A DNA stretch of 64,000 bases from Liolophura sinensis (GCF_032854445.1 NC_088300.1:25961608-26025607); one strand, 5' to 3'; counted from the first letter of the stretch, positions 17,895 to 30,275 are shown. Program-made: numbers and translations. Notes: a model not told the origin generated them from the letters alone.

Positions 17895-18590
17895 TCAGTT
17901 CAACCGCTATCCGAGATACTGATGAATTTGCACGTGGAAATTACCATTCACACTGCAATCGTCCATCTTGAAAGAAATATAAAATTAAGTAATCATCTTT
18001 TCAAAATTAACGATGTCCAAAGTGAAATGTCAAAAATTAACATTACTCCTCAGACATCCATGTAAACTCAACCAAATGTATAGTTAGGGCCATCTATTGA
18101 GGGTACGCATCAATTTGCATGACGTCAGAAAGACATAATAATGTAATTCTCTACGTTGAATCCGTTTTGTAGGGTTGTTTGTAAGTTCTTAATACCTGAC
18201 AAGGCTTACAGCTGAGATCTTGATAGATACAGACAGAATTAATCCTTATATGATCTTTGGCGTTTTATTTCGTATGGTTTTGCCGGCTTATATTTTATAA
18301 GAAAAATAACAAAGTACTTATACCACTATATGTGTGAAGTGGTGTATAAAGCATAAATGTTGAACAACTGTTTTATATTTCGTCGAATGTTCGAAACAAA
18401 AATGCTAGCTGATGGCTGTTGGAGTTTCACTCCCAAATTGCTAATATTCATAGCTATAATAATACATTGGTTATATGAGTACATATAATCTTTTATAGTG
18501 AATGCTTGCATAAATCTGGTGATGGATTATAAGTCCTTCTTATAATTTTCTTTGTATTGTGCTTATGTTATTGTTTATTCAGTGTGAAAG
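17895..18590. other. Unassigned sequence
   Basis: No gene is supported. AT-rich with several weak open frames that have no recognisable features. Confidence 0.4.
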
Positions 18591-18594
18591 CATT

Positions 18595-19060
18595 TTGAGT
18601 AATTCTAGACCAGTGACGTGTAATAAATTGGAGTCGACAAATTGTTTTATTTTCTCATTCTACCTAACCATTTTGCTAAGGGTCGTGTAATTTTCTACTA
18701 TTTAAGAGTTTATTTATTTATTTGATTGGTGTTTTACGGCGTACTCAAGAATATTTCATTTATATGACGGTGGCCATCATTGTGGAAGGAAACCGGGCAG
18801 AGCCCGAAAGAAACCTACGGCCATCAGCAGGTTGCTGTAGGACCTTCCCACGTACGGTCGGAGAGGAAGCCAGAATGAGTTGGACTTGAACTCACAGCGA
18901 CTGCATTGTTGAGAGGCTCCTGGGTCATTACGCTGCGCTAGCGCGCTAACTGAGATTTAAGAGTTTAGAGTAAGAATGAAAGCCTTATGGAGGTAAACTG
19001 ACAGGTCGTAGACCCACTTCATCGGTTACGTGCCACCTTTCACCAATTATCACACTGGTA
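18595..19060. repeat. Older dispersed repeat, second copy, interrupted by a SINE
   Basis: Homologous to 16,430-16,660 on both sides of the SINE at 18,713-18,954. The left part includes GGTCGTGTAATTTTCTACTA and the right part GGAGGTAAACTGACAGG and CATCGGTTACGTG. The undisturbed copy at 16.4 kb gives the pre-insertion arrangement. Confidence 0.6.
18700..18967 (-). mobile_element. tRNA-derived SINE (family A) with 13-bp target-site duplication
   Basis: The reverse-oriented SINE body spans 18,713-18,954. The direct repeats ATTTAAGAGTTTA at 18,700-18,712 and 18,955-18,967 flank it. The extreme tRNA-like 5' end (the CCACGGAGGCCCC portion) is missing, consistent with slight 5' truncation on insertion. 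It landed inside the older dispersed repeat. Confidence 0.92.
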
Positions 19061-19069
19061 TTTACTCTC

Positions 19070-19510
19070 TATGCTCTAACCTTTTATTTCGTGAAAAGTT
19101 GCGTAATATGGGAAGTTAGGTTTTTTAATGTTTCTATATACACGCTCAATAAAGTGCTGTAAGTGAAAATTTCCGGAAATTAAGTGGAACGAAAAAGATA
19201 ATAAAAGTACTCTGCGCATTAATCTGAAGTGCAACGGACATTAGGCAACGCAGTAGCGGAAAATACAGGGGCTACATAAATGTATCGGCCACGTAAAACT
19301 TTTGCCACGTTGTGATTATTTGAAGTCTCATGTCACTCTGGTCCACAAGTCTCGTTAGAACTCCTGACTCAATTAGGCCGCTGAACAAAAACATTTCAGT
19401 TTAAAACAGAACACGAACCTTACCACACCTGACGTTAAATGATCGTAATCAAGTCCGTTGGTGTACTTGAGTCAAGTTTAACACAATAGGCAGTTGATAG
19501 GCGCAGCACC
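19070..19510. other. Unassigned sequence
   Basis: No supported gene or repeat. Confidence 0.4.
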
Positions 19511-19511
19511 T

Positions 19512-19680
19512 GCTATACGTCAGAGAAATTTTCATGATGTCAGGGATCGTCTCCGTTCTGGACGTCTACTCGCAAGGTGGTCACACCCGCTATTAGGGTT
19601 GCGACCTTTCAGTGTTACCCTCGCTCACTTATTTACCTTCAAAATATGTCAGAGACTCGAAATGAACACCTATTTGTGTA
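19512..19680 (+). pseudogene. Possible Tc1-like transposase N-terminal remnant
   Basis: The frame contains AIRQRNFHDVRDRLRSGRLL. The DRxRSGR motif followed by a Thr/Pro-rich linker is characteristic of the region after the helix-turn-helix in Tc1-type transposases. After this motif the frame loses similarity, although a neighbouring frame reads VVTPAIRV. No terminal inverted repeats were identified. The call is tentative. Confidence 0.35.
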
Positions 19681-19769
19681 ATTAATGCACATGTATTATG
19701 GCGGCGTCACACTGACCATGACAGTAGTATCGTGCTTACATACATGTTCACAGGTGATAGATCTTGTAT

Positions 19770-20046
19770 ACAATATTGGGAGTGGGATGTGGTTAAAGGC
19801 GCTTGCCTTCGAATAGTTGAGACACACGAGGTGCATTTTCAAAAAACTTGTAGATTCTTCCGCTCTGATTGCTTGTGGGCCTTGTTGACAATATTAAAGC
19901 ACTCGACGCAGTCCAACCTTGACAAGGGTTTGCACACGGCACCCTGGTTTCCTTCAGGCATAAAACTGACGGCCTTCGTAAAATTTAAAATTTCGTGAGT
20001 ATGACGTTAAATAAGTATCAGAAAGATAAATAAATAAATAAATAAA
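19770..20046 (+). mobile_element. tRNA-derived SINE (family C)
   Basis: The head GGATGTGGTTAAAGGCGCTT resembles the tRNA-like head at 14.69 kb and the fragment at 54.1 kb. The element ends with TTTCGTGAGTATGACGTTAA, then AGATAAATAAATAAATAAAT, the same type of 3' module and tail as family A but with a different head and body. An 88-codon frame across it is incidental. Confidence 0.65.
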
Positions 20047-20049
20047 TAC

Positions 20050-20925
20050 ACATTATAAAAGACTACAGCATGGAGAGTAACACCATAGCTCATTGTAATA
20101 ATTGACTTTGTGGTAGTCATCCATTCGTGAAGAGAATGAGAGTGTTTCCACCCCTTTCCACCGAGCCTATGCTACCTTTAATAATAAATGTTCAATACAA
20201 AAATCCCAAATATTTGGCAACCCAATCAATGCAAACAATATGGTCGTTGTTATATCGCACAAAAAAAAACCACATTATCGCTTAATGAAAACATTTGATC
20301 GTTATGCTATATACATATAGTTCAGGAAAATTTAGTGTTTTAATGGATATCTTACACTTTTGTCTCGTTTAAATAGAAAACCATATTTATAATTACACCA
20401 CTGGTTATTCAACAACCACTTATTAATAAACGTGTAGTAGCAGGTTGAATCATATACTACAGTTACATATGGTACGATCATTTGCACCATGAGTGCACCG
20501 CGTCACCATCTTTGGGTTAAGTAAGACATTGATTTTCACCGTCAAAACAGGTTTAACCTAGACACAAAATAACTTAAATATTGTCCATCTATGACCAGCA
20601 AATATTTATATATTTGTACAGATTCCCCTTGGTTCGGTATAAAATTTTTAAAATTTTGTCTCATTGTTTGATTTGGCCTTGGAAACTAAATTGATAGAAA
20701 CAAGAACAAATATTCCAAAAATATATAAAATTATATTTTATGAGTAAAATAATTTGATAGCAGTTTTTCGTGTTCACACCTTTGCCAACAAATTTACAAG
20801 ATGAAATCCAGTGCACGAAGTTTGTACTTTTGTTGAGCATGTTAAGATTTATGTCTGCAATGTGCCAAGACAATAAAGTATATCAGGCTGGAAAAGTCTT
20901 AAATCTCAGAAGCTAAGTAACAAAC
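20050..20925. other. Unassigned AT-rich sequence
   Basis: No gene is supported. It includes several homopolymer runs and nothing that reads as an exon. Confidence 0.4.
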
Positions 20926-20928
20926 TGT

Positions 20929-21345
20929 CTAACTACCATTTTCTGACTTGATTTGTGCTGAAATTTTTAACTTCAAAGGTGAAGGTCGGTTATAAATCGC
21001 ATGATAGGTTTCAAAGCTGGTACACAGATTCAATGCATGCCGCCATTTTTCTATTTTGTAATCGTCTAAATCTAGGCTAAGGGTCACAGCGCCTAAACAA
21101 ATATAATGTGACAGAGTAAACCATAGGCTATTCTTATTCCATTTTAGAGAACGATGCGAACTGGTCGATCGAAGAGTATGGGGTATAAACGGCAGGTTAA
21201 ATTCTTTGTGTAGTCTGGAGTTATCACGACAGTGTACATAGCTGACTGTTGAATATCCTATGACACCTTTCAGGGGAGCTAACTCAATGTTTTGTTTCAA
21301 CCCATTAAGTAGGCGACATCTCTTGTTATGAACTGGAAACCACAT
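20929..21345 (-). CDS. Unrecognised 138-codon open frame
   Basis: This is one of the longer non-repetitive frames without a family match. It runs from Met at 21,345 to a stop at 20,929 on the minus strand. I see no signal peptide, no convincing membrane helix (one mildly hydrophobic run, HYICLGAVTLSLDLD) and no Cys pattern. It overlaps the end of the frame at 21,297-21,623 in another phase. It could be an exon, a piece of a decayed element or chance. There is no codon or splice evidence in its favour. Confidence 0.15.
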   Translation of the reverse strand: MWFPVHNKRCRLLNGLKQNIELAPLKGVIGYSTVSYVHCRDNSRLHKEFNLPFIPHTLRSTSSHRSLKWNKNSLWFTLSHYICLGAVTLSLDLDDYKIEKWRHALNLCTSFETYHAIYNRPSPLKLKISAQIKSENGS

Positions 21346-21741
21346 ATTAAAGCCGTAGACTGCACTCGATGTGTGGCCACAGAATTGGTCATTATTTTAC
21401 CTATTACACCATTTAATTGACCTAAACTTGTTGTAAGAGTTACTACTTTAACTATTTCTCTAAATGTGTCCAGTTGTCCGTTACGGATAACTACCGATAA
21501 AGTATTATATTGTGTTACGAGTGTACACACATGTGCGTTAGTGACGAATACAGGAGTCGTTGGAATGTTGAAACATTGACTCATGCATCGTTGTATGTCC
21601 GTGGTATATTGGATCAAAGTCATCAGATGAGCACTGTGTCACACTTAACTGAACGATCAAGATGTACAGACACATAGCTACTGAAGTGATATGTACGTGG
21701 TTACATTGTACAGGTGTAATGGTGACGTCAACCGAGAACAT
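21297..21741 (-). pseudogene. Possible PAN-like/secreted protein remnant with frame break
   Basis: Two minus-strand frames overlap. The first (21,741-21,538) has a signal-peptide-like CLYILIVQLSVTQC followed by SSDDFDP. The second (21,623-21,297), one base out of phase, contains DIQRCMSQCFN and then TNAHVCTL, a C-x3-C...C spacing like that of PAN domains. A single frameshift between them would give a secreted PAN-type beginning, so this may be a decayed gene or coincidence. No splice sites were found that resolve the shift. Confidence 0.22.
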
Positions 21742-21749
21742 GCTGATGT

Positions 21750-23035
21750 GAAGTTACATGGTGATAATGGCTTACATACAGGTTTGTGCCTTCTGTATAC
21801 TTGTGTACTTGATACCCAATATACCTATGAGGCATTTTAATTTTTGTGTAATTCATTAATTGATATTGATTTGCCAATCCTCTTTTGATGGATAAAATAC
21901 GGTTGTAAATCTGTTATAACTTGTTCCAGTATATAATACCGTACCCATAACCGTTAAACATAGTACCGAACACTTTACTGAACAAGGTAACGCTCGATTA
22001 TTACTCAGATGAATCAGTGAATCGGATGAATTAGCATCTTCATCACGGTTGCAGTTAGAATCTGGCATACTCCTGTATTCTTAGCTTTGTTTTTGTAGTG
22101 CAATGTGTTAATTCCCATGTAGGTCAGTTAGTACTATTCTGAATGTATGTGCTAAATGTCTCGTCTGTCATTTTAATGTATTCCACGTGCTGTATCCAGT
22201 TATACCCATTTGATATTTGTTACTTTCAGGCCACCTTGTAACTGGCCAGTCACCGTTTGGATGTTATCATAGCTCAGTATATCACCAGTTCATGTATGTT
22301 GGTGTATTGTTTCAATTTATCCCTAGCGCTGTGAAGTGTTACATGTGGAGTTCTAGAAATCTTCCTTTTACGAACATCAGTAGAAAAATATCTGCAAATA
22401 CCATATTGTTTTTATCTGGAATTTTATTTCTATATATAAAATAATACACTGTACTATAAAACGAAGAGCACGACAGTGTGACAGTTGGCAAATAGTGACA
22501 CAAGTAGTCAATGAAATATGGCCTCTTGACAATATACCTAATCATAGGTTTAAATTTTCATATTTCATGAAAATGCTGAACTTATTCTCCCCTAGCACCA
22601 TAACCATATACGGAAATATAGAAAGTTGTTCCCAATTGTCGTGGATCTATGGCACTTATTCAAAGTGTTATCAATTTTAGTCAGGGTTAAATCCTGCAGA
22701 CTGCACACATTCACAAAGTTGAGGAGAGAACTACCAACGTACAACTATGTTTAGAAGGCCACGCATGGTTTTCTTCTTCAGAAATAAAAAAATCGGGTGT
22801 CCTTTCGAGAGGGAAAGTTTTGCACCTCGTGAGCTATGTTACGTAAACAGGAATATACACTTATGAATTATAACGGATCCTCTGTAAATGTTGATGTTCG
22901 ATTTCAAAGGTGTTGGCAGAGAATTAGTATCTGTTTAGAGGTTGATTTACCGGCGGAATGACCCAACATGTGAGAGCAAAGTGTCCTTTTGGTAGCCTGT
23001 GAACTTGGCAAACAGGGTTAAGTGACTGGACAATG
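21750..23035. other. Unassigned sequence
   Basis: No supported gene. Short frames on both strands (for example 21,856-22,068 minus and 22,217-22,444 plus) have no recognisable domain. Confidence 0.35.
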
Positions 23036-23039
23036 TTCG

Positions 23040-23350
23040 CTTACGGCACTGACAATGTCACCAACCTTGTGCACTGCCCCTGGACATGCCAGAGATTCCG
23101 CGTTTTCAAGAACAACCACGACGCACGTTGTTAATGGACACCGTTTAAGTCGCGAAAATGCGAGCAATTCCATTCGTGTCCAGGCTCTCCGACCCCTTGC
23201 TTGTCCAAGGGTTTGGCCGCTCGGACTTGTTGCCAACGTGGTCGGTCATACCACAGGCCCTCGTAATGCTGCACATGACCTATGGCAAAGTGCTAATGGG
23301 TCATCTAGGACATGCATTAAGTTGTGTGGACAATTCAGAGACTGGTGCTG
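23040..23350 (+). pseudogene. Tc1-like transposase remnant
   Basis: One plus frame reads TTTTHVVNGHRLSRENASNS, IRVQALRPLA and then CPRVWPLGLVAN. The R-x-S-R-x-x-x-x-N-S-x-R-x-x-x-L-R-P layout is the second DNA-binding region of Tc1-type transposases. The catalytic DDE domain is not present. It is 3.5 kb downstream of the DRLRSGR-type piece on the same strand, in the order expected for one element. Confidence 0.4.
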
Positions 23351-23359
23351 TTAACAAGA

Positions 23360-26300
23360 TTAAGGTTTTAATAACTATGGTCACAAAAACAGCAACATCA
23401 GCGAAGACTTCAGGTGGGAGACATGACACTGTGCACATAACGAATTTATTTATTTTATAAGAATGTGGTTAGTTTGTGATTCTTGCAATATGACTTTGAA
23501 TCTTAAGTTAAACAGCTCATAGTGGAACTATAAATATCTGAACTGGCTGATGAAATTTCAATTTTAATTCTTACTGATTTCACATACACTACGTGTCCGT
23601 TTGTTTGGTATTGTGATATAATTATAAAGCTGAAAATGAGCGATTTATACTATAATATTAGTAGTAATACATACTATATCAATAATTTATGTTGCAGTGT
23701 CAGGAGCACTCCAATTTTTTTTGGGACAACAACCTAACAGTCAATTGCATCTTAAGACGAGATAGGTTTTACATCTTTTACATCACATGATAACTTAATT
23801 TATAGTAAATATAGCACACGACTTTTAATAGTAGCAAATGTAAGCAAGAGGAACAATATTTAAAGCATGGATACGGGCATCGTTATGCACCAACTTATAT
23901 TTAACTATCAATTCATAAATATTCAGGGTGAACAAGGATTTATTAAAGATCTCCTTCACCACGCCCTACTTGTATCAACTAATGCTACATAAAAAACAAC
24001 TCGTTTCTATTTTAATATTTAGGCAAATCGATTACTTCTCGAAGAAAAGTCTACAAAGTACTGGTCGATAAATACATATTTATTGTTTGAACAATACATC
24101 ACAATAGATCGAGCCTCTAGAACCGGTTTGCAAACAAAATATATACTTACGTTTCGGGGATTTTACCTGAAATTCCTAAACAAACATTAGCTTTTCACAA
24201 CAACTCCTGGCTCGCAGCGCGTTCAGCGGCACGCTTTTTGCCTGTTCCTCGTAGTTCAGATGCTTCTCCGTAAATTATGCCAATACGCTTGTATCGTTTG
24301 ATATCACATAAGTTTCATTCTATTCATGCTTTTTCTGAAGTTAGACGTCCGGCTAATTTCTTGCACAACAAATTTTCCGGCAAGATTTTATTACAAAGAA
24401 ATAGTTACGTAATCTTTGTTAATACGTCAGGAAAGACAAAAGACCTGCATAAATCCTCTAATTCCGCTTTCCTTTCTGAATGTACCTGGCCAAGATGGTG
24501 AAAGTTCACTGAAACGGCTATCTGTCATTGAGTGCTTTATTATAGAACGACATATCTAACATGATTCCAAACCTGCTCTCACTTCCCTACAGCATATTTT
24601 TAAACATGTTTACTATAATGCAAAAGTTTTTTTTAAGTATGGGTATCTGCTTAACACGCGCTTAAAATCAATAACACTTGTTTCTGAAAATGTCGGTCCT
24701 GTAGTAATAATTTGCAAGTCAAGCATTATTTTACACTGTTTCCTGATGGGCTGAGTAGGTTGGTTCACTTGTCGCTCTCTTTTATTTGACAATAAAATGT
24801 ATGTAGAGATGTGTTGGTAGAAACACGTATTTATTAAGGCAGATAAATTTGCACCATTGTAAACGCAGCATAATAACCATTCTAATGGGAAATGCATGAA
24901 ACATGGGACTTACACCTATGAACAGCGCTAATTACGTGATGACTCTTGTAACTTGTTTTCATCTCCTTGTGTTGTTAAACAAATTTAAGAGTAAAATGTA
25001 GGCCTAACACTTTGTCACTGTTGACAATACATTCGGAGTGCCAGTGACTTCTGAGCTTAAAGTCTTCAGAGGAGCGATGGTCTTTCTATCTCCATAATGT
25101 CCTTACATGAATCTATGATCCTAGTTGGTAGAATGAGTGAAATCGCCATTAATCACGACATCTAAGCAGACCATGATACAGTTGTACAGTGGTGGAAGGA
25201 TCTCAAATCTAGAACTGCACGAATTGAAATATAGGGAAATTCCTACTAGCTACTCCTTGTATAAGCACTTAACATCTCACGTATTAGAGATGACCACGTG
25301 GTGTATATCCATACGTGGACACAGCGCAGAGAAAGGACCATTACCCCAATTCAGATCGCTATTAAACTAACATCACGACAGGGTGTGTCGTTACACGGAC
25401 TCTGGGGTCGTGCCTGAGGCAGTGAGATGATTCGCGAAGTTACTGGTTTAGCACACTTAAACTTGGTCATAGCTTTTGGCATGAACAACAAAAGAACGGC
25501 GAAACATTGCTGAGTGGTGTTGCGTGATTAGCTAATGGCCACTGTTGTCACGAGGATCAATCTGCGTCTGTACGGGTAAACACCTCGCATTGTGTCTAAA
25601 ATGTTTCTCTGTAAACGAACTAATGAAATAGGCTAACAGACAACACAGCCCTAAACCTCCAGATTTCCCCCCTTGACATTGAACCCTAGGTTTGCTTTCT
25701 CGCCGTTTTAATTTATCAGAAGTGTTAAGACTGCTGTCAGTGAGTCTTGCATGGAAGGTTTTAGTTTCAGAACAACCAGAAACCTTAGGGGTTTGTGTGT
25801 CGTGGCTGCCCCAGTTTGACGTCTTCCACAGATTGGCCTCTACGCTTTATATGCTGATAAAGTTAATGTCGTGTGGTCGCTTTGGGTATGACCCTCGGAG
25901 GCCACGTCTGTGGGATGTCCAAAGAAATATTGGCCAGCCGAGCGTCAAGACAAGACGGGTGTCTGTGTTGCGTCGCTTAGCTTGCCCAAGGTTAAGTCCA
26001 TTGTTATGTCGCCACTTTTATTCAACATTTCACATGCTATCTGCAGCTTTTGCTGGCCAACGCGTGTAGCCGTCAAGCCACAAAATAAAATAATTTTACT
26101 GTGGCATCGACTTAAGCTGAATTGTATACACATGTCGGACTTGATACTTAGATTGTCGCCATGGGTTAAATGCAATAAAAACATCTTCAAAGGCGTACAA
26201 TTGCTCTGATCGGGACAAAGCGTTTCTCAGTCAAGTGTAACAGATGATAACACAATTACATATGTAGTTCACACATGTGTAAGTAGAGCAGAAAGGATAA

Positions 26301-26518
26301 TTTGAAGGGTTTGACATGTTTTTTTTTTTCGCCAGCTGTGGGCAACTTCGTGACCAGTGGACTACATTCTCGTGGGAGAGATTCAAATATCGTCTCGTTT
26401 CATGGCGCAAAGACAGACGTTGTAATATCGCAGAACACGGCAAGCTTTTTGATACAAACATACAAACATGATTAACCGGCGAACTCTTGTCAACCATGGA
26501 GTAATCTCTTACTGGCAT
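23360..26518. other. Unassigned AT-rich sequence
   Basis: About 3.2 kb without a supported gene. Frames such as 24,277-24,501 (plus, 74 codons), 24,613-24,897 (minus) and 25,692-26,069 (plus, 125 codons) were read and show no domain, signal peptide or repeat signature. I see no SINE in this stretch. Confidence 0.4.
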
Positions 26519-26520
26519 TC

Positions 26521-26753
26521 GGGGCCTGCGTGGCTCAGATGGTTAGCGCGCTAGCGCAGCGTAATGACCCAGGAGCCTTTCACCAGTGCGGTCGCTGTGA
26601 GTTCAAGTCCAACTCATGCTGGCTTCCTCTCCGGCCATTCGTTGGAAGATCTTCCACCACCTGCGGAGGGTCGTGAGTTTCCCACTTTTTCCGACGTATA
26701 AGTGAAATATCCTTGAGTATGGTGTAAAACACCAATCAAATAAATAAATAAAT
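26521..26753 (+). mobile_element. tRNA-derived SINE (family A), sense, with intact head and internal deletion
   Basis: This is the clearest tRNA-like head in the window: A box TGGCTCAGATGG at 26,531-26,542 and B box GTTCAAGTCC at 26,601-26,610. The body is shortened because the segment that includes TTTCCTCCCACCATAATGCT in other copies is missing. It ends GTAAAACACCAATCAAATAA and (AAAT)n. No clear target-site duplication was found. Confidence 0.9.
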
Positions 26754-26754
26754 T

Positions 26755-27463
26755 GGCAATCATCTTGTCCACTAAAAATAGTCTGTTGAATGACAGAATA
26801 TGTGGACACTTTGACTCAACCAGTAGACACGTCTTATCTTTTGAATGGCCTATTTGTTTGCAAATGTTGAAAGTCGTGCCGTGGCCATATGCGGCAAGTT
26901 CATTGTCTCCAGTTGCCCTCTCTTTGCAGTAACACGAGAGAAAACATTTTACACAGGGGGAGAAATGTTTATTATTGACACCGCATGTCCTTCTTTTGTA
27001 AAACTGACAGCCAAATGCGCGCATCCTTACTGCATGGCCAAGATTTGTTATTATACATCGCAGTGTACAGGCACTGTCAAGATTTGTGGAAGTACGTGTA
27101 AAGTTCAAACCGCCATATGTTGCATTACAAGTCCACCTGTATAGTAATCTCGCGTATCTTGGAAATGAAGATTATATAATACCGTATGAGTCTCACAAAT
27201 ATAATACCGTATGACTCTCACAAATATAACACCGCATGACTCTCACCAATGTTACTATAGATATCACAGTTGAATATATGTGATGGAAATGGGAAGGTAT
27301 AAATCGTGATTGTTTGCATTCTGGTAAAAGAAAGATTTTATCATACATCACAGAATAGTTAGTTGTCATGACATGGTAAATCAAAAAAAACGTAAAGATT
27401 TTGATTTTTTAGCCCCTGTTGTTATCATTACACGATTTGTTATTACCCCTTTAAAGAATGACA
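26755..27463. other. Unassigned sequence; Cys-rich frame not supported as a gene
   Basis: A plus-strand frame at 26,845-27,144 is Cys-rich (for example AKICYYTSQCTG and KICGSTCKVQTAICC), but the spacing fits no family I know and the opposite strand is equally open. A 26-bp tandem repeat at 27,173-27,250 follows: three copies of AATATAATACCGTATGACTC plus six bases. Confidence 0.3.
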
Positions 27464-28030
27464 TTCCGCATATTTATGTTGACAATAAAAGAGCGATATA
27501 CAAAATGCAATATAGATGAGAAGAGCAGCTATTGTGTGTTCAACAAAATACGTTCAGTCTTAGATGTGCAAAAGTTCATGTACATGGGAAAGACATCTGT
27601 GGAGTTTGTCATTTCAAATAATATGTATTATTAAGACGGTCATAGGTATGAAGATAAGACATCAATCCAAATAACAAATCACCCGAAACAACCATAGTGT
27701 CAACGTTACCCATCGTTCTGTCTAACATGATTTCTAAGAATTAAAATACTGAAGTGACGAAAACTCAGTAGGTTTTTGAGCAACACTCCATGCATATGCA
27801 TAGCCTAAGCTTTAAAGGTTGTTCAGAATTTAATTTCTACATAACACTTTACTTTACATCTTCGGTGTAGATATATAAAGTCAATTCAGTTAACAAAGAT
27901 TGAAATATCCCCGTTGAAATTTACACCATTTCCGAGGACTGTGTTCTTGCGTAATACAGTGTTGATGTGTATCAACTTTGAGTTCATGAAGCGTTCGAAG
28001 GCTAATTGATTCGCACATTTTGTCAATGAA

Positions 28031-28300
28031 TTGTTTATTCCGAGAATATTTCCTGTTACGGAGGTTCGCCGTCGACAATTCACTGGAATCCATACACGCT
28101 CTCTTCAAAGATATTACATCAAAAGTTTGCATTTTTCAGCAAATCTCGGGTCAAATCCAAAATATCTGAGGCGAAATATATCCCGTCAATTTACTTTGGC
28201 CATTGGGTTAAGGAGTCTACAGCCTTGTCAGCACTCGCCAAGGCAGCCCAGACAGTCTTCAGGAAACAGATCGAACAAGGGAATTGCAACTGGCCTCTAA
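28031..28300 (+). other. Unrecognised open frame, altered between the two copies
   Basis: In copy 1 the frame gives 89 codons ending SNKGIATGL. In copy 2 (39,180-39,478) one extra C near 39,261 shifts the frame, so the ends are read differently (STALSALAKAAQTVFRKQIE in copy 2). The opposite strand is also open. A one-base indel that swaps the reading frame argues against a conserved coding exon here. Confidence 0.15.
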
Positions 28301-30275
28301 TCGACTGCCATCGATGACCCGTTAACTTAATTAATTTTGGTGTATGCCGTCTGGGTTATGTCAGATATTGACCATGCCGTGTTAACGGACCTCAAACATC
28401 AATGACCGGAAGGAGTCCTACCCAACGAACAAGTACGGTGGCCAAGACTTAGATTTTGTTTGTTAACGATATAATAGCGGGACGCCCATTTTGTAATGTA
28501 CACAAAATGAATACATGAAACAGAGTATAATAATTGACTCAGACGGTCTTCCCAGTTCTGAACGATTAAGATAACAATAGTAAGCTGAAAAGTAACATAA
28601 TGAGTGGGTGGACAAATAAAGGATATTCAAATCCTATTTCCTTCTATAGGTCAGTGTAGCTAGGATTTGGGACCGTTCAGCCGACAGTCTCACAAAAGAT
28701 TTGCAGGACCAACTTCCAGGACAAATTCCTGCACTTCTTTGTTATCTTACAAAGAAAGTGTACTACGCAACAGCTTGTCGCGCAATGGACGTTTGTTGTT
28801 ACAAGAAAGGTTCCCCTTTAGTTAACCAGCGAACGACGTCGTTTCACACAACACTGTCGATAACCGTTTATGTTTGTATATAGACCTTCATACACGTATT
28901 TTCAGTTAATACCTATTAAAGTGTGGTAACAGTTAACACGAAAGCTCATGGTACCCGTTATATTGATATAAGATATCTTTGGATGTTTCTTTCTATTTGA
29001 TATCATTTCAATACATGCATATGCAAACAGCAATGCATCTTTGATGCTAATAATTATGTTTAAAAAATCCAGATGGATACAGTAACAGCCGGTATTACAT
29101 ATTATACTTTGTTTTGTTTATTTGTTTTCCTTCTCAGATAAATTCCCACCAAAAAATTATTAAGTTAATAACAGTCAAATCTTTGAGATTGGCGAATTTC
29201 TAAACAAGACATATTACCTCAGCTTCCCCGTAGTGTTTATCGACCCTCTACCAACCTGATACAGTGTTCCATGTACATCAGCGCGTGTGTTGATCCTGTG
29301 TCTGATGAGACTTGTAAAGCAACCATTAAGCAGCAACTGCTAGTTACTTGTATTATTCTCTTTGACTTTACAGCCACTTCTGCTAACAAACTGTTTATCA
29401 GCTAATCTGATTTACAATTTATATTGCAGACTTATTGGATTGTTTGTGTGCTCAGTTCTAACAATCATTGCGCAATTGAATAACATGTATACATACTCGC
29501 CTGTTTAACCGCTGATAGAACAATAATCGCTTTGTTTCGACAAAAGCACGTGCCCGACAACAGTGCTATCAGAGGGCACCGGAACGCGGCGAAAAAGTGG
29601 AGAACCTTGTGTAAAATTTCCATCACTTAAGCACGTCATTGCTATAGTTCAAATGAATATAGGGGTATCTAGGATTTACGTTCCCTGTGACGACTAGGCG
29701 CGTGACTGCTCACTGGAACCTTTGCACAGTTAGGTCATTCTGAAGCGAGGTGTAGATTCATATCCAAAAATTAAAAATTCAGTTCTGTTCTAAGACAATC
29801 AGAAGCACTGACCTGCTTAATACGAAGTGTCAGTGAAGTGTAATGGGAGTGTGATTTCTCTGTACCGTAGCCTACTTTTACAGCTGAAAGGTAAGTTTCC
29901 ATACTGTTCTTTTTGATTTCGGAATTGCCGAACCAAAATTATTTTTACCGTAGCTGAACATGGTGCAGCCTATTCTCTGAGGGGAGAGATATATAGTTTG
30001 TGTGCATTTTGTCTGAATGTATCTCATGTGCTTGCATTTAAGGGTGACCAAATGACTTACATTCAATAAGGACCCGTCTAACATAAAAGGTAGATACATT
30101 TTTTTGCGTTATTTTTTTCAAATCTTTTAATTCCAAGCATAGATAAACCGGTATATGTGTAGTGAATGAGAGTTTTTCATTTCAGTACAATCTTTTATAA
30201 GGAGTTTTTATAACAATATTAAATTTCGATATGCGCGTAATAAACAAAGATCGGTGTTAATTTGTTGCCATGGTA

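Noticed and set aside
26521-26610. tRNA gene
   Set aside because: A and B boxes are present, but the arms do not form a tRNA and the sequence is the head of a SINE repeated many times in the window.
26614-27144. Cys-rich proteins on both strands
   Set aside because: Opposing frames are equally open, one runs into a SINE, the Cys spacing fits no family I know, and no splice sites or signal peptide support either.
28701-28883. 60-codon frame with several cysteines preceded by a TTTGCAG
   Set aside because: It is weakly supported; the copy-2 counterpart (about 39,860-40,045) carries indels that disrupt the end of the frame.
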